Origin: Pacificitalea manganoxidans | Lineage (GTDB): Bacteria > Pseudomonadota > Alphaproteobacteria > Rhodobacterales > Rhodobacteraceae | Assembly: GCF_002504165.1 (NCBI RefSeq) | Contig: NZ_CP021404.1 | Location: forward strand, 1,364,001-1,428,000 | Direction of reading: 5' to 3' | DNA: 64,000 bases | In this document: positions 45,690 to 53,820 of the stretch, piece after piece | Layout of the letters: the number at the start of each line of letters is the position of its first letter | Position numbering within the stretch: position 1 is the first letter of the stretch | The notes under the pieces: generated by a model | What the model was told of the DNA's origin: nothing | Databases searched by the model: none | What the model saw: the letters and a program-made list of their open reading frames with translations, nothing else | Translations under genes and position numbers: made by a program

Positions 45690-46709
45690 TCACTCGAGGA
45701 TGCCGAGTTTGCGCATGTAGTCGGAATGCGCTTCGACGATCTCGATGGCGAGGTCATTGCCTGCCGCATAGTCCATCCAGCTGGACCGGGCAGCTTCGCG
45801 GAACTTCTGTCGGTCCTCCGCGCTCCAGTCCTGAATGGTGACGCCGGCATCGGTCAGTTCGACGAGCGCCTGACTGTCCAGCACCTCGGCAGTGACGGCG
45901 AGATCGAGGGCGAGCTTCTTCAGGGCCACCTCCATCATGCGCTGCATTGCCTCGGGCAGTTCGTTCCACGCGTCCTTACGGCAGGCGAGGTGCTCAGTCG
46001 GCATGGCGTGAAAGCCGGGGAACGTCGCGTATTTGGCCCGGTCAAACAGACCCAGCGACACATTGGTGCTCAGCGTCGAGGCATCGGCGCCGTCGATCAC
46101 CCCAGTTTCCAGCGCGGTCGGAACCTCGCCAAAATCCATCACGACAGGACGCGCGCCGAAGGAGGCGAAGATGCTGCTTTCAAGTCCGGGGGGCGACCGG
46201 AATTTCCATGCATCGAGGTCATCAACCCCGGCGAGCGAAGCGACGGACACAAGGGATTCGTGCCCTTGCAGCCACCAGCCGACGAACTGCATGTCATACT
46301 CGTCATAGAGTTTCTGCGTCAGTTCGCGCCCGCTGCCGTGGTCGAGCCACGACAGCATCTGATACGGCGTTTCATAGCCGCCCATGATGTCGCCGACGAA
46401 CTGAAACGCCGAATTTTTCCCGGCGTTGTTCGTGGGGCCCGTCATATCGCAGTCGAGGATACCTTGCGTCGTGGCGCCAAAGGTCTGAGACGCCGCGACC
46501 ACCTCGCTGGAATAGTGCATCTGAATGGCCAACTCGCCACCCGACATCGTTTCGACGTCATCGACGAACTGCGCGACCAGCTTACCGGCGGGGGACTCGG
46601 ACGCGTAATGGGTCTGAATCCGCAACTCCGCCGCGGACGCGATCCCGGCCATGCCGCACATCGCAACGGCGGGCATGATTGCACAGGCTTTCCACCTTAC
46701 TTTCTTCAT
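45690..46709 (-). CDS. TRAP substrate-binding protein DctP (system 1)
   Basis: A 339-residue periplasmic solute receptor. The signal peptide covers about residues 1-25 (KKVRWKACAIMPAVAMCGMAGIASA, cleaved near ASA/AEL). The body follows the DctP pattern: LRIQTHYASESPAGKLVAQFVDDVE, GGYETPYQM, and DLDAWKFRSPPGLESSIFASFGARPVVMDFGEVPTALETGVIDGADAS with the ligand-carboxylate Arg in KFRSPPG. The ligand is probably an organic acid. The ATG at 46709 has GGGAGGAAAG upstream; the frame runs on to 46790 across the operator, which rules against the longer form. Confidence 0.92.
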   Translation of the reverse strand: MKKVRWKACAIMPAVAMCGMAGIASAAELRIQTHYASESPAGKLVAQFVDDVETMSGGELAIQMHYSSEVVAASQTFGATTQGILDCDMTGPTNNAGKNSAFQFVGDIMGGYETPYQMLSWLDHGSGRELTQKLYDEYDMQFVGWWLQGHESLVSVASLAGVDDLDAWKFRSPPGLESSIFASFGARPVVMDFGEVPTALETGVIDGADASTLSTNVSLGLFDRAKYATFPGFHAMPTEHLACRKDAWNELPEAMQRMMEVALKKLALDLAVTAEVLDSQALVELTDAGVTIQDWSAEDRQKFREAARSSWMDYAAGNDLAIEIVEAHSDYMRKLGILE

Positions 46710-46756
46710 GACTTTCCTCCCTGATCCAACCTTCGCGGAGGTCCGCAAAGATTTGT

Positions 46757-46809
46757 GTTGCGTGTATTGCAACAGTTGCATATATAGCAACTTAATGACT
46801 TTGCGTCAA
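46757..46809 (-). promoter_or_regulatory. dctP1 promoter with two tandem palindromic operators
   Basis: Minus-strand -35 TTGACG (46804-46809), 17-bp spacer, -10 TATATA (46781-46786). Two 17-bp perfect palindromes of form GTTGC-N7-GCAAC lie at 46775-46791 and 46757-46773, one base apart. The first contains the -10 in its N7 centre; the second covers the expected transcription start. This is a repressor-type layout. The same motif precedes two other units of the island. Confidence 0.8.
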
Positions 46810-46911
46810 CGGGTCGGGGTGTCCGGTCTGGGGTCGCAGCGTTGAGGATTGATTGGTCAAATCCGAAGCTGTAATTAAAGATCTGGCCGGAACTGAGAGT
46901 TTGGGAAAATT

Positions 46912-47643
46912 ATGGGCACAGAAAATCTGAGTCATTTGGGAAGAGCGTTCGCCGTTCTGGAATCCCTCGTGGAGCCAAAAAGCTCCGCTGAAATTTCCCG
47001 AGAACTCGATGTCAATAGGAGCACGGCGCTGCGTTTGCTTCGAGAGTTGGAGGCCATAGGATACGTTCGGCGGGAGCCCGACAATCTAATGTTTGCACTC
47101 GATGCCAATCGGATTCGAAAGCTATACGCGGGGCGAGAAATAGACCCGGCAAACTGGCGAGATAAGTTCGATACCTTTCTTAAGACTATACGCGATGAGT
47201 TTGGTGAAGCGGCTATTTTAGGCGTGCCGGCCAATAATTCGATGGTCTATGCATCCTATCTCGATTCCAATAACGTCGTCGCGGTTCGTGAACAAATTGG
47301 CACGGTGCGGTCGATGCATTGCTCTGCATTAGGGCAGGCGTATCTATCGACGATGGATGAGCCGAAATTGACCGAGCTGCTGAAGGATATTTCATATCTT
47401 GAGGGCACCTCGCGCGCGCCGCAAAATGAAAAAGAGTTGCGTGAACGTCTCGTGGCGATACGCGAACGTGGATATGCCATCGACAACGAAGAAACTTTCG
47501 AAGGCGGTATGTGCGTGGCGGTGCCAGCCAAGGTGGAGGGTAAGGTCATCGGCTCTCTCGGGCTGTCGGGGCCAGCTTCGCGGATGGTAAAGAAAGCGGA
47601 GGAGGCCGGCGCCCGGCTGATGGAGTTCGTGAGCGCTCACTAA
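46912..47643 (+). CDS. IclR-family transcriptional regulator
   Basis: A 243-residue regulator. The winged HTH is at about 5-65 (FAVLESLVEPKSSAEISRELDVNRSTALRLLRELEAIGYV) and the IclR effector domain at about 70-240 (MHCSALGQAYLSTMDE, RERGYAIDNEETFEGGMCVAVP). It is divergent from dctP1 and convergent with the dehydrogenase at 47654, and it is the only regulator in the island. Base composition stands out: 47161-47220 is 37% G+C against 80% for a sampled GTA line (10861-10920). That is a sign of acquisition. It is the best candidate to bind the GTTGC-N7-GCAAC boxes, by position only. Confidence 0.93.
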   Translation: MGTENLSHLGRAFAVLESLVEPKSSAEISRELDVNRSTALRLLRELEAIGYVRREPDNLMFALDANRIRKLYAGREIDPANWRDKFDTFLKTIRDEFGEAAILGVPANNSMVYASYLDSNNVVAVREQIGTVRSMHCSALGQAYLSTMDEPKLTELLKDISYLEGTSRAPQNEKELRERLVAIRERGYAIDNEETFEGGMCVAVPAKVEGKVIGSLGLSGPASRMVKKAEEAGARLMEFVSAH

Positions 47644-47653
47644 GGTTTCAACA

Positions 47654-48658
47654 TTAGGGGCGCAGAACGCACCGGCCAAGGATCTGTCCCTGCGACAGCG
47701 ATTGAAGCGCATCATTGACGTCATCAAGGGCATATCGGTCGGTTACGGCGGAAACGATGCGCTCATTCGCGGCCAATTCGATGACCGCCGCCAGATCGTC
47801 GCGGCTGCCGCCCCGCGTTCCGAGAATGGTCATCTGCGACCGCGACATGTCCTTGGGGGAAACTGTGATGCTGTCTTCGCCATAGCCGACGAAGACATAT
47901 CGCCCGTTTCGATCCAGAAGCTGGCGACCCAACGCAAATGTCGCTGCGTTACCAACGAAGTCCAGCACGCAATCGGCCAGCCCGGCATCGGACGGCGGAC
48001 TTGTGTCAGCGTCCACAACGCTGGTGCGAACGCCAGAGGCGAGCGTCTGGGCCCAGTCCAGCTTGGCCTGCACCCTGTCCAGCGCGAGGGTTTCGGCGCC
48101 TGCCAGGGCAACAAACTGTAGGGCATAGGCCGCGACACCGCCGACGCCGATCATGGCCACTCGCTGTCCCGGCAATATCTGGGCGCGGTCCACTGCGTGA
48201 TAAGCCGTCAGCGCCCCGTCGCATAGGACCGCGCCGTCCTCCCATGAAACAGACCGAGGTAAATGAACCAGCTGCGCGGCGGGCACGCATACATATTCTG
48301 CATATCCACCCGAAAAGCCATCGATGCCAATGACCCCCATTAAATCGGGGTCCATTTGATCGCGGTGTTTTTGACCGGCCCGAGCAAGAGGTGAAACAAA
48401 GATATAGGGAAGAACGCGATCACCCACGGCAAAGTCATTGACGTTGGGGCCGAGTTTTACGACCTCTCCGGTAAATTCGTGACCCATAATGAATGGGAGC
48501 TTCGGAGCATAGCCGGATCCTTTGCATAGTTTTAAATCCGTTCCATCGATGCCGCAGGCACGAACGCGGATAAGAACCTCGTCATCTCCGGGATGCGGAG
48601 TTGGTGCATCAATGATGGAAAGCGGTTTTCCAAACTGTGTTAAGGCAGCGGCTTTCAT
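47654..48658 (-). CDS. Zinc-dependent alcohol dehydrogenase-like protein (MDR family)
   Basis: A 334-residue medium-chain dehydrogenase. Catalytic zinc ligands Cys35 (ACGIDGTD), His60 and Glu61 (GHEFTGEV) are present, and the NAD-binding Rossmann motif GVGGVAAYALQ lies near residue 172. The structural-zinc lobe, which normally carries four Cys, reads VSPLARAGQKHRDQMDPDLMGVIG and lacks them. It probably oxidises a secondary hydroxyl of a sugar acid. It is the last gene of the HIBADH-BKACE unit and ends 10 bp from the iclR stop. Confidence 0.9.
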   Translation of the reverse strand: MKAAALTQFGKPLSIIDAPTPHPGDDEVLIRVRACGIDGTDLKLCKGSGYAPKLPFIMGHEFTGEVVKLGPNVNDFAVGDRVLPYIFVSPLARAGQKHRDQMDPDLMGVIGIDGFSGGYAEYVCVPAAQLVHLPRSVSWEDGAVLCDGALTAYHAVDRAQILPGQRVAMIGVGGVAAYALQFVALAGAETLALDRVQAKLDWAQTLASGVRTSVVDADTSPPSDAGLADCVLDFVGNAATFALGRQLLDRNGRYVFVGYGEDSITVSPKDMSRSQMTILGTRGGSRDDLAAVIELAANERIVSAVTDRYALDDVNDALQSLSQGQILGRCVLRP

Positions 48659-48691
48659 TATGACCCTCCGGAGGATGCGCAGATGATGTGA

Positions 48692-49531
48692 TTACTGATT
48701 GCAGACCAGTCCTACGAACCGCTCGTAATGCTGCATATGGGTGCCTACCGCGTGGCGTGGGGCGGGCCATGAAAACAGATCCCATGCGACGGGAATATTT
48801 CTATTTTTGTATAGCCGCCCGATTTCGTCAAAATCTACTTTCCCTTCAGTTGGCGGAAAATGCACCTCGGATGACAGGAAGTCGGTGTCGGAGTAATGCA
48901 GCAGATTGGTGGCAGCGATCACCCCCGGCGTAAGGAGCGACGTCAGATCCTCTTTCAACGCGACCCCGAAATGCGCAAAATCAAAACATATCCCGGCCCC
49001 CGCTGCGACGAGGGAGGCGCCAAGGTCTTCGATCGCGCGGTGCGTCAGGGCGAACGTGAAAGGGTGCAGCTCGCAGGTTAGTTCGGGAGGAGTGCTCAGG
49101 CCCGACTTGTCCCGAGCGGCGTTGATGACGTCGGCCAGGGTTTCGCACGCAGACCCGATTTCAGACGGATTATCGACGATGCCATCCCAAAACAGGACGC
49201 GCGGTGCACCCATGGCATGCGCCCACCGCATGTGACGGGCAAGACCATCGATGGTCGCCTGCCTGTCATCCCGGTTGCCATACGGCTGGAAAGACGGGTC
49301 ACCGGCGACGTTCAATGTTGAGACGATCAGGCCTTGGTCCCGGATCAGCTGTCCAGTCGCGGCGGCATGCGCCTCCAGCACGGGCACGTTCGGAAAACCC
49401 GCGCCCAGATGGCTGCCATGCACCTCCATCGCCTGAAAGCCCAGATCGCGATTGAGTTTCACCGCCGTTTCGACATCGTCCCGGATCGCCAGCAATGTCG
49501 AGCCAATAGTCACTCCAGCATCGGTCGTCAT
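48692..49531 (-). CDS. Sugar phosphate isomerase/epimerase-like TIM barrel (1)
   Basis: A 279-residue xylose-isomerase-like TIM barrel (AP endonuclease 2 superfamily). Metal-type residues are Glu154/His156 in CELHPF and Asp184/His187 in FDFAHFG, then His212. The place of the final family Glu is taken by Asp251 (VAWDLFSW). Members of this family isomerise, epimerise or decarboxylate keto sugars, so no reaction can be assigned. The start ATG 49531 has GGGGGGAGAAAG upstream. It is 70 bp from the BKACE gene and is one of two such barrels flanking it. Confidence 0.82.
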   Translation of the reverse strand: MTTDAGVTIGSTLLAIRDDVETAVKLNRDLGFQAMEVHGSHLGAGFPNVPVLEAHAAATGQLIRDQGLIVSTLNVAGDPSFQPYGNRDDRQATIDGLARHMRWAHAMGAPRVLFWDGIVDNPSEIGSACETLADVINAARDKSGLSTPPELTCELHPFTFALTHRAIEDLGASLVAAGAGICFDFAHFGVALKEDLTSLLTPGVIAATNLLHYSDTDFLSSEVHFPPTEGKVDFDEIGRLYKNRNIPVAWDLFSWPAPRHAVGTHMQHYERFVGLVCNQ

Positions 49532-49600
49532 CTTTCTCCCCCCTTTCACGCATGTAGTGTAGCGGCGCAGCGGCCCTGTGCCGTGCCCCGCCCAATTTGA

Positions 49601-50479
49601 TTAACCGGCCAGCCCGATCATTGCACGGGCCTCAGCGGGGGTCGCGATGTCCCGGCCAAGGTCGCGCGCGATGCGAACAATTTTCTCGACAAGCTCTGCG
49701 TTCGACTTGGCGTATTCGCCGGGCGTAAGGAACGGATTGTCTTCCATCCCGACACGGACATGGCCGCCCAAGCTGATCGCGGTCGACAGCACGCTCCACT
49801 GTGCTTCGGGGTCCATCACGCTGGTGTTCCAAGTGAACCCGTCGGGGCAGTGATCTGCCATATAGGTCATGGCTTGCACGGTCGGGGGCGTCCAGCATCC
49901 GCCTTTCCAGCCAAGGAAGAAGGTCACCCAAGGGTTGTCTTCCAGCAGGCCTTCTTCCTGCATGCGCATGGCGTTCCAGATGCCACCATACTGGAAAGCT
50001 TCGATTTCCATTTTGACGTTATTCTTGCGGGTTTCGCGGCAGTAGTCGCGCAGTTCGTCCCGCGAATGGATGGCATATAGTTCAACCGGGTTGGGGTCAT
50101 TTTCGTAATCGAAGCATTCGTCATGCGCGTTAAAGCAGGTGGACAGCATTTCGGGCTGCTGGGCCTCGATCAACTTCATGCGCTGGTCGAACCGCCCGTT
50201 GGCGATGCCATACTGGATGATGGCGTCCACTTCGGAGGTGATCCCTTCGCGCAGAACGCCCCAGCCGGGGATGTCGAGGTCGGACATCTTGGTTCCGTCG
50301 TCCCGCAGCTTCTCGTCTACGGTGTAGGGGCCGTGCAGGTGGCAGATACTTGCCCCGGCATTGACCGACCGGACATATTCCTCAGCGACAGCCGGGATGC
50401 CCTTTGGGGTCGGGTTGTTGGGGTTGCTGGGATACGACATGGTCGAATCGCAAGTGACGGTGATGACTAGCTTTTCCAT
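49601..50479 (-). CDS. Beta-keto acid cleavage enzyme, BKACE (DUF849)
   Basis: A 292-residue BKACE. Known family members combine a beta-keto acid with acetyl-CoA, giving acetoacetate and a shortened acyl-CoA. The zinc ligands His47 and His49 in ICHLHGP and Glu246 in GMEDNPF are in place. The usual HxHVRD continuation is replaced by HLHGPYTVDE, so this may be a less-studied subgroup with a different pocket. No acetoacetate-use or CoA-ligase gene lies in the island. Position between two TIM-barrel genes suggests a keto-sugar-acid substrate. Confidence 0.9.
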   Translation of the reverse strand: MEKLVITVTCDSTMSYPSNPNNPTPKGIPAVAEEYVRSVNAGASICHLHGPYTVDEKLRDDGTKMSDLDIPGWGVLREGITSEVDAIIQYGIANGRFDQRMKLIEAQQPEMLSTCFNAHDECFDYENDPNPVELYAIHSRDELRDYCRETRKNNVKMEIEAFQYGGIWNAMRMQEEGLLEDNPWVTFFLGWKGGCWTPPTVQAMTYMADHCPDGFTWNTSVMDPEAQWSVLSTAISLGGHVRVGMEDNPFLTPGEYAKSNAELVEKIVRIARDLGRDIATPAEARAMIGLAG

Positions 50480-50513
50480 TTCAGCTCCGTTGTTGGGTGT
50501 GCGGAATGAGGTG

Positions 50514-51416
50514 TCAGATGGGTGCGGCGGAAGCGGCTGATTGGGCGCTCCCGAAATGCCGGCGAAACGTATCGAGTGACGCGTGGAAGCCGTCTGCGAA
50601 GCTGCCGCCGTCGGGGCGGTAGACGCTTTCTAGAGAGACATATCCCTCGTATCCCTTGGCGCGCAGGCCCTGAGCGAGCGGGGCAAGGTAGGGGGCCATG
50701 TCCCCGTGGCCTATTTCGCAGTGCTGGATGCGGGCCCCGGCGATATCGAGCCGCATGTCCTTGATATGGACATGACCGATATGGCGTGCGTCGAGGCTGT
50801 CGAGGCCCTCCGGCGCAGGACGTTCGGAGTAGAACAAACAATTGGCAGGATCCCAGAGGATCGCGATATTGTCGGCGTCGAGCGCATCAATCAGGCGGCG
50901 CCCCAGCGTGGCCGAACTGATGGCCGAATTCAGGCCGGTTTCCAGAACGAGTGTGGTTGGGCCCGCAAGGGCGCTTGCGGCTTGGATCATCTCCAGAAGC
51001 TGATCCCACAGGGCCGTGTTGACGTTCCATGCCTCCGCGCCGCCACCGCCAAACAGAAACATCTCCTTGCGGAAGTTCATCACGCGCACCGTCGGGCAGT
51101 CGCATGCGGCAGCAAACTCAAGGCAGGCTTTCAGCTTGTCCAGTTCTGCCGACAGCTTTGCGGGGTCTTGGATGAGGTCGTCGATCGCGCAGTTGTGGAA
51201 GGTGTGCCCGGTGACGCAAGCGACCGGCAATCCGAAATTTGCCAGATGTCGCCGGGCATCCTGAACTTCGGCGGGCGAAAGCGCATGGATCTGCTTGCCG
51301 CCGATGTGCTGCAGTTCGACAGCTTGCAGACCGGCCTTGGCGGCGACGGATAGCGCCTGCGCAAGATCTGGGCAAAGTCCATCGGTGATGACGCTGAGCT
51401 TCACCTTGTTCACCAC
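50514..51416 (-). CDS. Sugar phosphate isomerase/epimerase-like TIM barrel (2)
   Basis: A 300-residue xylose-isomerase-like barrel with the full metal set: Glu159 (LVLETGLN), Asp189 (LWDPANCLF), His215/His217 (HVHIKD) and Glu263 (VSLESVYR). It resembles hydroxypyruvate isomerase/IolE-type proteins but is not clearly either. It begins at GTG 51416 (or GTG 51413), overlapping the HIBADH-like stop. It is distinct in sequence from barrel 1 rather than a recent duplicate. Confidence 0.85.
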   Translation of the reverse strand: MVNKVKLSVITDGLCPDLAQALSVAAKAGLQAVELQHIGGKQIHALSPAEVQDARRHLANFGLPVACVTGHTFHNCAIDDLIQDPAKLSAELDKLKACLEFAAACDCPTVRVMNFRKEMFLFGGGGAEAWNVNTALWDQLLEMIQAASALAGPTTLVLETGLNSAISSATLGRRLIDALDADNIAILWDPANCLFYSERPAPEGLDSLDARHIGHVHIKDMRLDIAGARIQHCEIGHGDMAPYLAPLAQGLRAKGYEGYVSLESVYRPDGGSFADGFHASLDTFRRHFGSAQSAASAAPI

Positions 51417-52309
51417 TCGACCGTGGCGCCTGATATGCCCTCGATCACCTTGGTGACGGCCCAGTTGTCTTCTTCAGGGAATTTCGCGGCGCCCGACTTG
51501 AACAATTCATGCGCTGCGGATGCGACGAAGAGGGGGGAGCCGACGCTGTGGCTGACCCGCAGGCTGATGCTGAGGTCTTTGTTCATCGTGTGGACGGAGC
51601 TTCCGGTGCCCGTGAACTTCCGGTCCATCACCCATTCGGTTGCCTGACGCAGAAGCGGGCTGCCGACCCAACCGGATGTGAAGACGTCGTAAATGACTTG
51701 CCCCTTCACGCCGGCCTTCGCGCCGAGCGCCAGCGCTTCAAATAGCCCAGCAAGCGTGCTGCCAATAAGCGCCTGAAGCGCAGCTTTGACGCTTTGGCCC
51801 GCGCCGATCTCTTCGCCGACATGGTGGATCGTCCCGCCCACGGCATCGAGCAGCGGCTTATGCGCGTCAAACACGGTTTGTTTTGCGGCGGCCATAAGCA
51901 CCAATGTGCCCGCAGATGCGCCGATCAACCCGCCGGTGACAGGGGTGTCGATGATCTCCACGCCCTTGGCGATGCAGGATTTTTCGATTGCGCGGATCTC
52001 ATCGGGAATGATGGTGGAGGAAATGATGATCGTGGAGCCAGCGGACATGGTGTTCAGCAGCCCGTGTTCGCCGCTGATCACGCTTTCGACCTGTGCGCCG
52101 TCCATCACCATGACAAAGGCCACATCGACCTGTGCGCCGATGTCAGCGGCACTGGAGGCGATCGTGCCGCCCTTTGCACGAAGCGCGTCCAGCTGGGCCT
52201 GACGCAGATCGAAGCCGACAACGTCAAAGCCTTCGCGCAACAGGCAGCACGCCATGGCAAAACCCATGTCGCCCAAACCGATGAAGCCAACCTTCTTTTT
52301 GTCAGGCAC
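51410..52309 (-). CDS. HIBADH/6PGDH-like NAD(P)-dependent dehydrogenase
   Basis: A 299-residue beta-hydroxyacid dehydrogenase. The Rossmann motif GLGDMG lies at 11-16, the substrate loop IIDTPVTGG at 119-127, and the catalytic Lys175 is in GQSVKAAL. Relatives include tartronate semialdehyde reductase and L-threonate dehydrogenase, so a C3-C4 hydroxyacid is plausible. I take GTG 52309 as the start, since GAGGAGGA lies 7 bp upstream and the protein then has the usual length; the TTG at 52345 would fall inside the operator. It is the first gene of its transcription unit. Confidence 0.88.
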   Translation of the reverse strand: MPDKKKVGFIGLGDMGFAMACCLLREGFDVVGFDLRQAQLDALRAKGGTIASSAADIGAQVDVAFVMVMDGAQVESVISGEHGLLNTMSAGSTIIISSTIIPDEIRAIEKSCIAKGVEIIDTPVTGGLIGASAGTLVLMAAAKQTVFDAHKPLLDAVGGTIHHVGEEIGAGQSVKAALQALIGSTLAGLFEALALGAKAGVKGQVIYDVFTSGWVGSPLLRQATEWVMDRKFTGTGSSVHTMNKDLSISLRVSHSVGSPLFVASAAHELFKSGAAKFPEEDNWAVTKVIEGISGATVEW

Positions 52310-52336
52310 TGGTAGTTCCTCCTCAACTCCGGTGTT

Positions 52337-52388
52337 GTTGCTCAATGCGCAACATGATGCATAATGCGCAACGCGTTAAATCTGTCAA
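52337..52388 (-). promoter_or_regulatory. HIBADH-unit promoter with two tandem palindromic operators
   Basis: Minus-strand -35 TTGACA (52383-52388), 16-bp spacer, -10-like CATTAT (52361-52366). Operators: 52356-52372 (GATGC-N7-GCAAC, one arm changed) and 52337-52353 (perfect GTTGC-N7-GCAAC), two bases apart. The first palindrome's N7 again holds the -10. It begins 28 bp before the dehydrogenase start codon. Confidence 0.78.
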
Positions 52389-52454
52389 TAATGAGAAGCG
52401 GAAATTCCGGAATAAAAACTGAAATGGATTTTTACCGTTATCCACGCCCTTCAG

Positions 52455-52475
52455 ATCCGGTGAAACGACCCGGAT
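52455..52475 (-). other. Small stem-loop after the SDR gene
   Basis: ATCCGG (52455-52460) pairs with CCGGAT (52470-52475) around a 9-nt loop, 44 bp past the SDR stop on the minus strand. It lies between two transcription units and may be a weak terminator. There is no U-run on that strand. Confidence 0.4.
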
Positions 52476-52518
52476 TAAAATAGACAGGATAGGTATTTTC
52501 TGCTCTACGGTCGGTAGG

Positions 52519-53322
52519 TCAGGGCATCATTTCGACGCCTGCGCAGACGCTTAAAGCCTGGCCAGTGATCATTTTTCCGAATGGCGAAGCCAGATACAGC
52601 GCCATATTTGCGATATCCTGCATTTCGACAGTGGATTGAAGGCAGCTGAATTCGACGACTTCCGCCCTCATTTCTTCGAATGTAATTCCGCGTTCTTTCG
52701 CTCGGGTCGACCAAACCGTTCTGAACCGGTCACCGTTGACGTGGCCCGGCAAGATCGCGTTCACGCGTATGCCCTTTGCCCCAAGTTCAAGAGCGAGGCT
52801 GCGGGTAAATCCCACCACGCCCCATTTCGCGGTCGCGTAGGCGGAGCGGTTGCGAAAGGCGAGGCGGCCCGCCACGGAGCTTAGGTTGATTATCGCACCG
52901 CCGCTTGCAGGCATCAGCTTCACGGCTTCCTGCGCACAACTGAATTGCGCAACATTGTTGATCGCGAATGTGCTTTCGACGGCGGCAATCGACAGATCCT
53001 CGATCGGTCCGATCGGCCCTGCGACGCCCGCATTGTTAATAAGGACGTCAACACCGCCCAGTTCCGCGCTGGCTGCGTTGAACATGTCGCGGATCGCGCT
53101 GGTGTCCGACACGTCGCAAACGGTGCCCCGAAGCGCTGGGTTCGCCGCCAGCGCATCGGCAAGCGCATCGGCGGACAGGTCGCTTATGAATACCTGCGCG
53201 CCCGCGTCGGCAAATGACTGGGCGACCACCAGTCCGATCCCCGACGCGGCGCCGGTGATGACGACCCTATATCCCTTAAGAGTGACAGGCAGGCGATCCA
53301 CGGGGCAGGCTTGCAATGACAT
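52519..53322 (-). CDS. Short-chain dehydrogenase/reductase
   Basis: A 267-residue classical SDR. Cofactor motif TGAASGIG lies at 23-30, NNAG at 96-99, and the catalytic Ser148/149, Tyr162 and Lys166 (YATAK) are present. Asp48 after the second strand (ISDLS) favours NAD. It probably oxidises a hydroxyl of the imported acid. It is the final gene of the HbpS-TRAP2 unit, 15 bp after dctQ2. Confidence 0.92.
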   Translation of the reverse strand: MSLQACPVDRLPVTLKGYRVVITGAASGIGLVVAQSFADAGAQVFISDLSADALADALAANPALRGTVCDVSDTSAIRDMFNAASAELGGVDVLINNAGVAGPIGPIEDLSIAAVESTFAINNVAQFSCAQEAVKLMPASGGAIINLSSVAGRLAFRNRSAYATAKWGVVGFTRSLALELGAKGIRVNAILPGHVNGDRFRTVWSTRAKERGITFEEMRAEVVEFSCLQSTVEMQDIANMALYLASPFGKMITGQALSVCAGVEMMP

Positions 53323-53337
53323 GGATGAGACTCCGGT

Positions 53338-53820
53338 TTACGGCTGCGTAGGGATAAAAACGGATCTGACGCTGACGCAAAGATCGCGAATATTGTAGAT
53401 CAGCATCAATGCGCCACATATTGGCAGTGCGGAATAGGCGTATATCTTATCGAACTGCCAGAACGAGGTGAGTTCACGCGCGGCAAGCGCATATTTCGCG
53501 CCGTGAAAAATAAGAAGCGCGCAAAATGCCAGCTTCAGAACTTCGACAATAACCTGAATGAAGCGTGTAAGGCCTGGCATCAGATCTTCGATAAGAGTGA
53601 CCTTATACAGCTCGTGGTCCCGCCAAAGACTGACGGTCGTAAGCAGCACAATCCAGATTATGAGAAACTCGACAAGCTCCAGCGGGCCGGACATCGACAC
53701 GGAAATCAGCCGCAGAAGAATGCTGGACAGCAGCAGGAAGAACAGCAGCGTGATCAAGATGATTACGGCCATACGCAACGTGGCTGCCACTGCGCGATCA
53801 AGGTGCATCAAGGCGCGCAT
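53338..53820 (-). CDS. TRAP transporter small permease DctQ (system 2)
   Basis: A 160-residue DctQ with four helices, including IILITLLFFLLLSSILLRLISVSMSG and LELVEFLIIWIVLLTTVSLWRDHELYKVTLI. The ATG at 53820 overlaps the dctM2 stop by one base. In this unit the large subunit precedes the small one, reversing the order of system 1. Confidence 0.88.
   Translation of the reverse strand: MRALMHLDRAVAATLRMAVIILITLLFFLLLSSILLRLISVSMSGPLELVEFLIIWIVLLTTVSLWRDHELYKVTLIEDLMPGLTRFIQVIVEVLKLAFCALLIFHGAKYALAARELTSFWQFDKIYAYSALPICGALMLIYNIRDLCVSVRSVFIPTQP

Noticed and set aside
46849-46877. A possible iclR promoter (TTGATT, 17 bp, TAATTA)
   Set aside because: Spacing is right, but the -10 matches poorly and the stretch is generally AT-rich, so I did not list it as a feature.
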